From Microbacterium sp. (lineage in GTDB: Bacteria > Actinomycetota > Actinomycetes > Actinomycetales > Microbacteriaceae), in NCBI GenBank assembly GCA_029267645.1, contig JAJUIM010000076.1, positions 1 through 8,156 of the forward strand: a DNA stretch of 8,156 nucleotides, written 5' to 3'. Under the pieces are notes generated by a model, which was not told the origin of the DNA, ran no database searches, and saw only the letters and a program-made list of their open reading frames with translations. Below are positions 5,855 through 8,156 of the stretch, piece after piece (position 1 is the first letter of the stretch; every line of letters starts with the position of its first letter). A program made the position numbers and the translations under genes.

Positions 5855-6520
5855 ATGACGCTTCTTCGCGCGCGCCCTGCGGTCGCGGCTCTTGCCGCGA
5901 TCCTTCTGGGCACGAGCGTCATGAGCGGGTGCGCGTCGAACGTTCCCACCGTGCCGGAGGACTCGACGCCGTCGGCGACGACGTCCGAGACCCCGATGCT
6001 GCCGACCCCGACGCCGACGCCCGAGGTCACGACGACGAACGACCCGCACGACCCCGACACGTGGATCGTGACCGAGCAGGGCATCGGCCCCATCGAGGTC
6101 GCCGACGACTACGACGAGTCGCTCGCGGAGATCCGGGCGACGGGCGTGGGCCCCATCGACTGCGACGGCGTGGCTTACGGGCCGGCCGACGACAACGCCT
6201 ACGACATCATGGTCATCAAGGACCGCCACGACGGCACCGACGAGGTCGTCGAGATCACGGTCACGTGGCTCGGCGACACGATGGGCGTCGGCCCGCGCAC
6301 GGAGGAGGACCTGGGGCTCGGATCCACGAAGCCGCAGGTGCTCGGCGCCTACGAGCGCGCCGAGGAGTCGACGTCGTCGATCGAGGGGCGCTCGTACGTG
6401 TCGATCGCCGACGACGACAGCGGCACGCAGCTCGTCTTCACGTACGTCGACGGCTACGACGGCGCCGTGTCGGTGTCGGTCATCTCGGGGGCCGAGCCCG
6501 CCTACGAGCCCTGCGCCTGA
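5855..6520 (+). CDS. Putative secreted lipoprotein of unknown function
   Basis: I do not recognise the family. The 221-residue protein begins with a lipoprotein-type signal peptide: Arg5 and Arg7, a hydrophobic stretch (about 9-22, AVAALAAILLGTSV) and lipobox-like MSGC with Cys26 as the probable lipidated residue. A Pro/Thr/Ser-rich linker follows (about 27-65, including PTPTPTPEVTTT), then an acidic domain of about 150 residues starting near WIVTEQGIGPIEV. Two later cysteines (in IDCDG and in the C-terminal EPCA) could form a disulfide that closes the domain. It is probably anchored on the outer face of the membrane. ATG 5855 has GGAGA (5846-5850) four bases upstream; an in-frame GTG at 5783 would add 24 residues that spoil the signal peptide. 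It is divergent from mutY and lies 30 bases upstream of truB, which seems to have its own promoter. Confidence 0.8.
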   Translation: MTLLRARPAVAALAAILLGTSVMSGCASNVPTVPEDSTPSATTSETPMLPTPTPTPEVTTTNDPHDPDTWIVTEQGIGPIEVADDYDESLAEIRATGVGPIDCDGVAYGPADDNAYDIMVIKDRHDGTDEVVEITVTWLGDTMGVGPRTEEDLGLGSTKPQVLGAYERAEESTSSIEGRSYVSIADDDSGTQLVFTYVDGYDGAVSVSVISGAEPAYEPCA

Positions 6521-6537
6521 CGCTCAGACGCGCCCAA

Positions 6538-6543
6538 TAGGCT
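6538..6543 (+). promoter_or_regulatory. -10 box of truB, predicted leaderless start
   Basis: TAGGCT is followed by seven bases and then ATG 6551, placing the expected start site at or one base before the A of ATG. There is no Shine-Dalgarno. The best -35 candidate is CTGACG (6517-6522, 4 of 6) at a short 15-base spacing, overlapping the stop codon of the lipoprotein gene. Confidence 0.55.
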
Positions 6544-6550
6544 GGCGATC

Positions 6551-7450
6551 ATGGCCGATTCCGGGATCCTCCTCGTCGATAAGCCGCAGGGACTCACGAG
6601 TCACGACGTCGTCGCGCGCACGCGCCGCGCCCGCGGCACCCGCAAGGTGGGGCACGCGGGAACGCTGGATCCCATGGCGACGGGTCTGCTCGTCGTGGGC
6701 GTCGAGGCCGCGACGCGCCTGCTCACCTTCGTCGTCGGCTGCGACAAGACCTACCTCGCGACGATCCGCCTCGGGCAGACGACGACGACCGACGACGCCG
6801 AGGGCGAGCTCACGGCCACGGCGCCCGCCGCCGCTGTGGCCGCAGTCTCGGACGACGACCTGCGCGCGGGCGTCGCGCGCCTGACGGGCGAGATCTCGCA
6901 GGTGCCGAGCTCGGTGTCCGCGATCAAGGTCGACGGGCGCCGGGCCTACGACCGCGTGCGGGCCGGCGAGACGGTCGAACTGAAGGCGCGCGACGTGACG
7001 GTCTCTCGCTTCGAGATCACGGCGATCCGCCGTGACGACGCCGCGATCGAGCTCGACGTCGAGGTCGACTGCTCGTCGGGCACCTACATCCGCGCCCTCG
7101 CGCGCGACCTCGGCGCCGACCTCGGCGTCGGGGGACACCTCACGATGCTGCGCCGCACGCGCATCGGCGGCTTCTCGGTCGACGGCGCGGCGAGCGTCGA
7201 CGAGCTCCCCGAGGCCGCGCTCGTCGCGCCCGCAGAGGCCGCGGCGGCCGTGATCGGGCGCCTCGACGTCTCGGCCGAGGTCGCGCGCGACCTGCGGCAC
7301 GGCAAGCGGGTCGCGGCGCCGGAGGCGTTCGACGGGATCCGCGCCGCCATCGACCCCGCGGGCGCGCTCGTCGGCGTCGTCGAGCGCCGCCGCGGCGTCA
7401 TGAAGAGCGTCATGAACATGCCCGAGCCGCAGGAAGGCGCCGCGCGATGA
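6551..7450 (+). CDS. truB: tRNA pseudouridine(55) synthase TruB
   Basis: TruB converts U55 in the T-loop of most tRNAs to pseudouridine and also acts as a tRNA folding chaperone in the cytoplasm. The 299-residue protein carries the family motifs: VDKPQGLTSHDVV (9-21), GHAGTLDPMATGLL (34-47) with catalytic Asp40, KTYLATIRLG with Tyr68, SAIKVDGRRAYDRVRAGE, and CSSGTYIRALARDLG near residue 180. The C-terminal portion (about 230-299), with LRHGKRV and ALVGVVERR, corresponds to the actinobacterial TruB C-terminal PUA-like region. Length is typical. The usual rbfA-truB adjacency is interrupted here by mutY and the lipoprotein gene. ATG 6551 has no Shine-Dalgarno but has a -10 box eight bases upstream. 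The stop codon overlaps the start of the next gene (ATGA). Confidence 0.96.
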   Translation: MADSGILLVDKPQGLTSHDVVARTRRARGTRKVGHAGTLDPMATGLLVVGVEAATRLLTFVVGCDKTYLATIRLGQTTTTDDAEGELTATAPAAAVAAVSDDDLRAGVARLTGEISQVPSSVSAIKVDGRRAYDRVRAGETVELKARDVTVSRFEITAIRRDDAAIELDVEVDCSSGTYIRALARDLGADLGVGGHLTMLRRTRIGGFSVDGAASVDELPEAALVAPAEAAAAVIGRLDVSAEVARDLRHGKRVAAPEAFDGIRAAIDPAGALVGVVERRRGVMKSVMNMPEPQEGAAR

Positions 7451-7815
7451 TCCTCTGGTTCACGATCGCGCAGATCGCCGTCGCGGTGCTCGCGGGCGTC
7501 GTCTGCATCGTCATCGGGCTGTCGGGGCGCCGCCCCGGCGACGTGTCGGTCGGATCCCTCGCACTCGTGCAGCTGCTGCTCATCGCGCAGATCGTCGTCG
7601 CGATCGTCGCCCCCTTCGTCGGCAACGATCCGACGGGCAGCCTGCTCGAGTTCTGGACGTACCTCGTCTCGGCCGCGCTGCTGCCGATCGCGGGGATCGT
7701 GTGGGCGTTCGTCGACCGCGGTCGCTGGAGCGTCGTCGTCATGGGCGTGGTCGCCCTCGCGGTCGCCGTCATGGTCTACCGCATGCACGTCATCTGGACG
7801 ATCCAGATCGCGTGA
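7447..7815 (+). CDS. Small four-helix membrane protein, unknown function
   Basis: I do not recognise a named family. The 122-residue protein has four predicted membrane helices (about 3-24, 36-58, 68-88 and 93-113). A short polar loop after the first helix (SGRRPGDVSVGS) and a charged turn DRGR between helices three and four are the main hydrophilic parts; there is no catalytic-looking motif. Its ATG overlaps the truB stop by four bases (ATGA), so translation is almost certainly coupled to truB. The codon bias matches its neighbours and the reading is open to a normal TGA, which supports a real gene. In related actinobacteria small membrane proteins of this kind are often seen between truB and ribF; that is recollection, not something the window shows. 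Role unknown. Confidence 0.85.
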   Translation: MILWFTIAQIAVAVLAGVVCIVIGLSGRRPGDVSVGSLALVQLLLIAQIVVAIVAPFVGNDPTGSLLEFWTYLVSAALLPIAGIVWAFVDRGRWSVVVMGVVALAVAVMVYRMHVIWTIQIA

Positions 7816-7821
7816 CTGGCG

Positions 7822-7851
7822 CGGACACCGCTCAGGGCGCGCGCCTAGACT
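7822..7851 (+). promoter_or_regulatory. Promoter of the last membrane-protein gene
   Basis: CGGACA (7822-7827, 4 of 6 to TTGACA), an 18-base spacer and TAGACT (7846-7851) form the best-shaped sigma-A-type promoter in the window. The ATG at 7861 comes nine bases after the -10 box, so the leader would be only about two bases long. No Shine-Dalgarno precedes that ATG. Confidence 0.55.
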
Positions 7852-7860
7852 TGGCTCGAT

Positions 7861-8156
7861 ATGTCTGACACACGCCCTTCGCGCCGCATCACCGGCATCG
7901 GCACGGTCCTCACCTTCGTCTACGGCGTCATGGCGCTCGCCGCGACGGGACGCTCGTTCGTGCAGATCGCGAGCCGCTTCGAGCAGGCCCCGATCCCGTA
8001 CCTGCTGAGCGCGGCGGCCGCCGTCGTCTACATCCTCGCGACCGTCGCGCTGCTGCTCTCGAAGAGCCCCGCGTGGTACCGGGTCGCGTGGGTCGCGGTG
8101 CTGTTCGAGCTCGTGGGCGTGCTCGTGATCGGCACGCTCAGCTGGGCCGTGCCCGA
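7861..8156 (+). CDS. Membrane protein, unknown function (partial, 3' end beyond window)
   Basis: The frame starts at ATG 7861 (MSDTRPSRRITGIGT) and is open through 98 codons to the window edge with no stop. Three hydrophobic segments are visible: about residues 12-28, 48-69 and 75-95 (ending VLVIGTLSW). The first two are linked by a more polar stretch (GRSFVQIASRFEQAPIPY). The short basic N-terminus (Arg5, 8, 9) suggests it stays on the cytoplasmic side. G/C-rich third positions match the neighbours. It begins 45 bases after the four-helix protein and appears to have its own promoter with an almost leaderless start. I recognise no enzyme motif. In this chromosomal context ribF often lies downstream of truB, but this protein is not RibF. 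Confidence 0.75.
   Translation, partial: MSDTRPSRRITGIGTVLTFVYGVMALAATGRSFVQIASRFEQAPIPYLLSAAAAVVYILATVALLLSKSPAWYRVAWVAVLFELVGVLVIGTLSWAVP

Noticed and set aside
4576..6093. 505-codon minus-strand frame across rbfA, mutY and the lipoprotein gene
   Set aside because: It runs through three supported genes in the wrong frame, with low-complexity Arg/Ala-rich translation.

Overview
The window is very GC-rich (about 70% by eye), with codon third positions that are almost all G or C. The protein sequences (a short NusA ending after its KH domains, an IF2 with a long Pro/Ala/Gly/Lys/Arg-rich N-terminal region, actinobacterial-type MutY and TruB) point to a high-GC actinobacterium. The Microbacteriaceae, close to Microbacterium, are the most likely group. 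This placement rests on protein recognition, not on a search.

Layout: bases 1-63 hold the end of an unidentified upstream frame. Next comes the classical nusA - ylxR - infB - rbfA translation/transcription cluster on the + strand (74-4736). The DNA repair gene mutY follows on the - strand (4854-5726), convergent with rbfA. Then, on the + strand, come a small lipoprotein gene (5855-6520), truB (6551-7450), a four-helix membrane protein overlapping truB by 4 bp (7447-7815), and the start of another membrane protein that runs off the right end (7861 onward). No gap without a gene exceeds about 130 bases.

Functionally, NusA (transcription elongation/termination), YlxR (RNA-binding), IF2 (initiator tRNA delivery), RbfA (30S maturation) and TruB (tRNA psi55) form the conserved information-processing block of bacteria. 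In this window mutY and a lipoprotein gene separate rbfA from truB. Nothing here looks like a defence system, mobile island, CRISPR array or biosynthetic cluster.

The less ordinary signals are in the short intergenic stretches. A perfect 21-bp inverted repeat with two small internal hairpins lies between rbfA and mutY and abuts the mutY stop codon. A perfect 14-bp hairpin with a GCGA loop lies between infB and rbfA. Two mutually exclusive hairpins precede infB, one reaching into its ribosome binding site. Three genes (mutY, truB and the last one) have a TANNNT -10 box 6-9 bases before ATG and no Shine-Dalgarno sequence, suggesting leaderless or nearly leaderless mRNAs. IF2 carries an exact 17-residue duplication in its disordered region.
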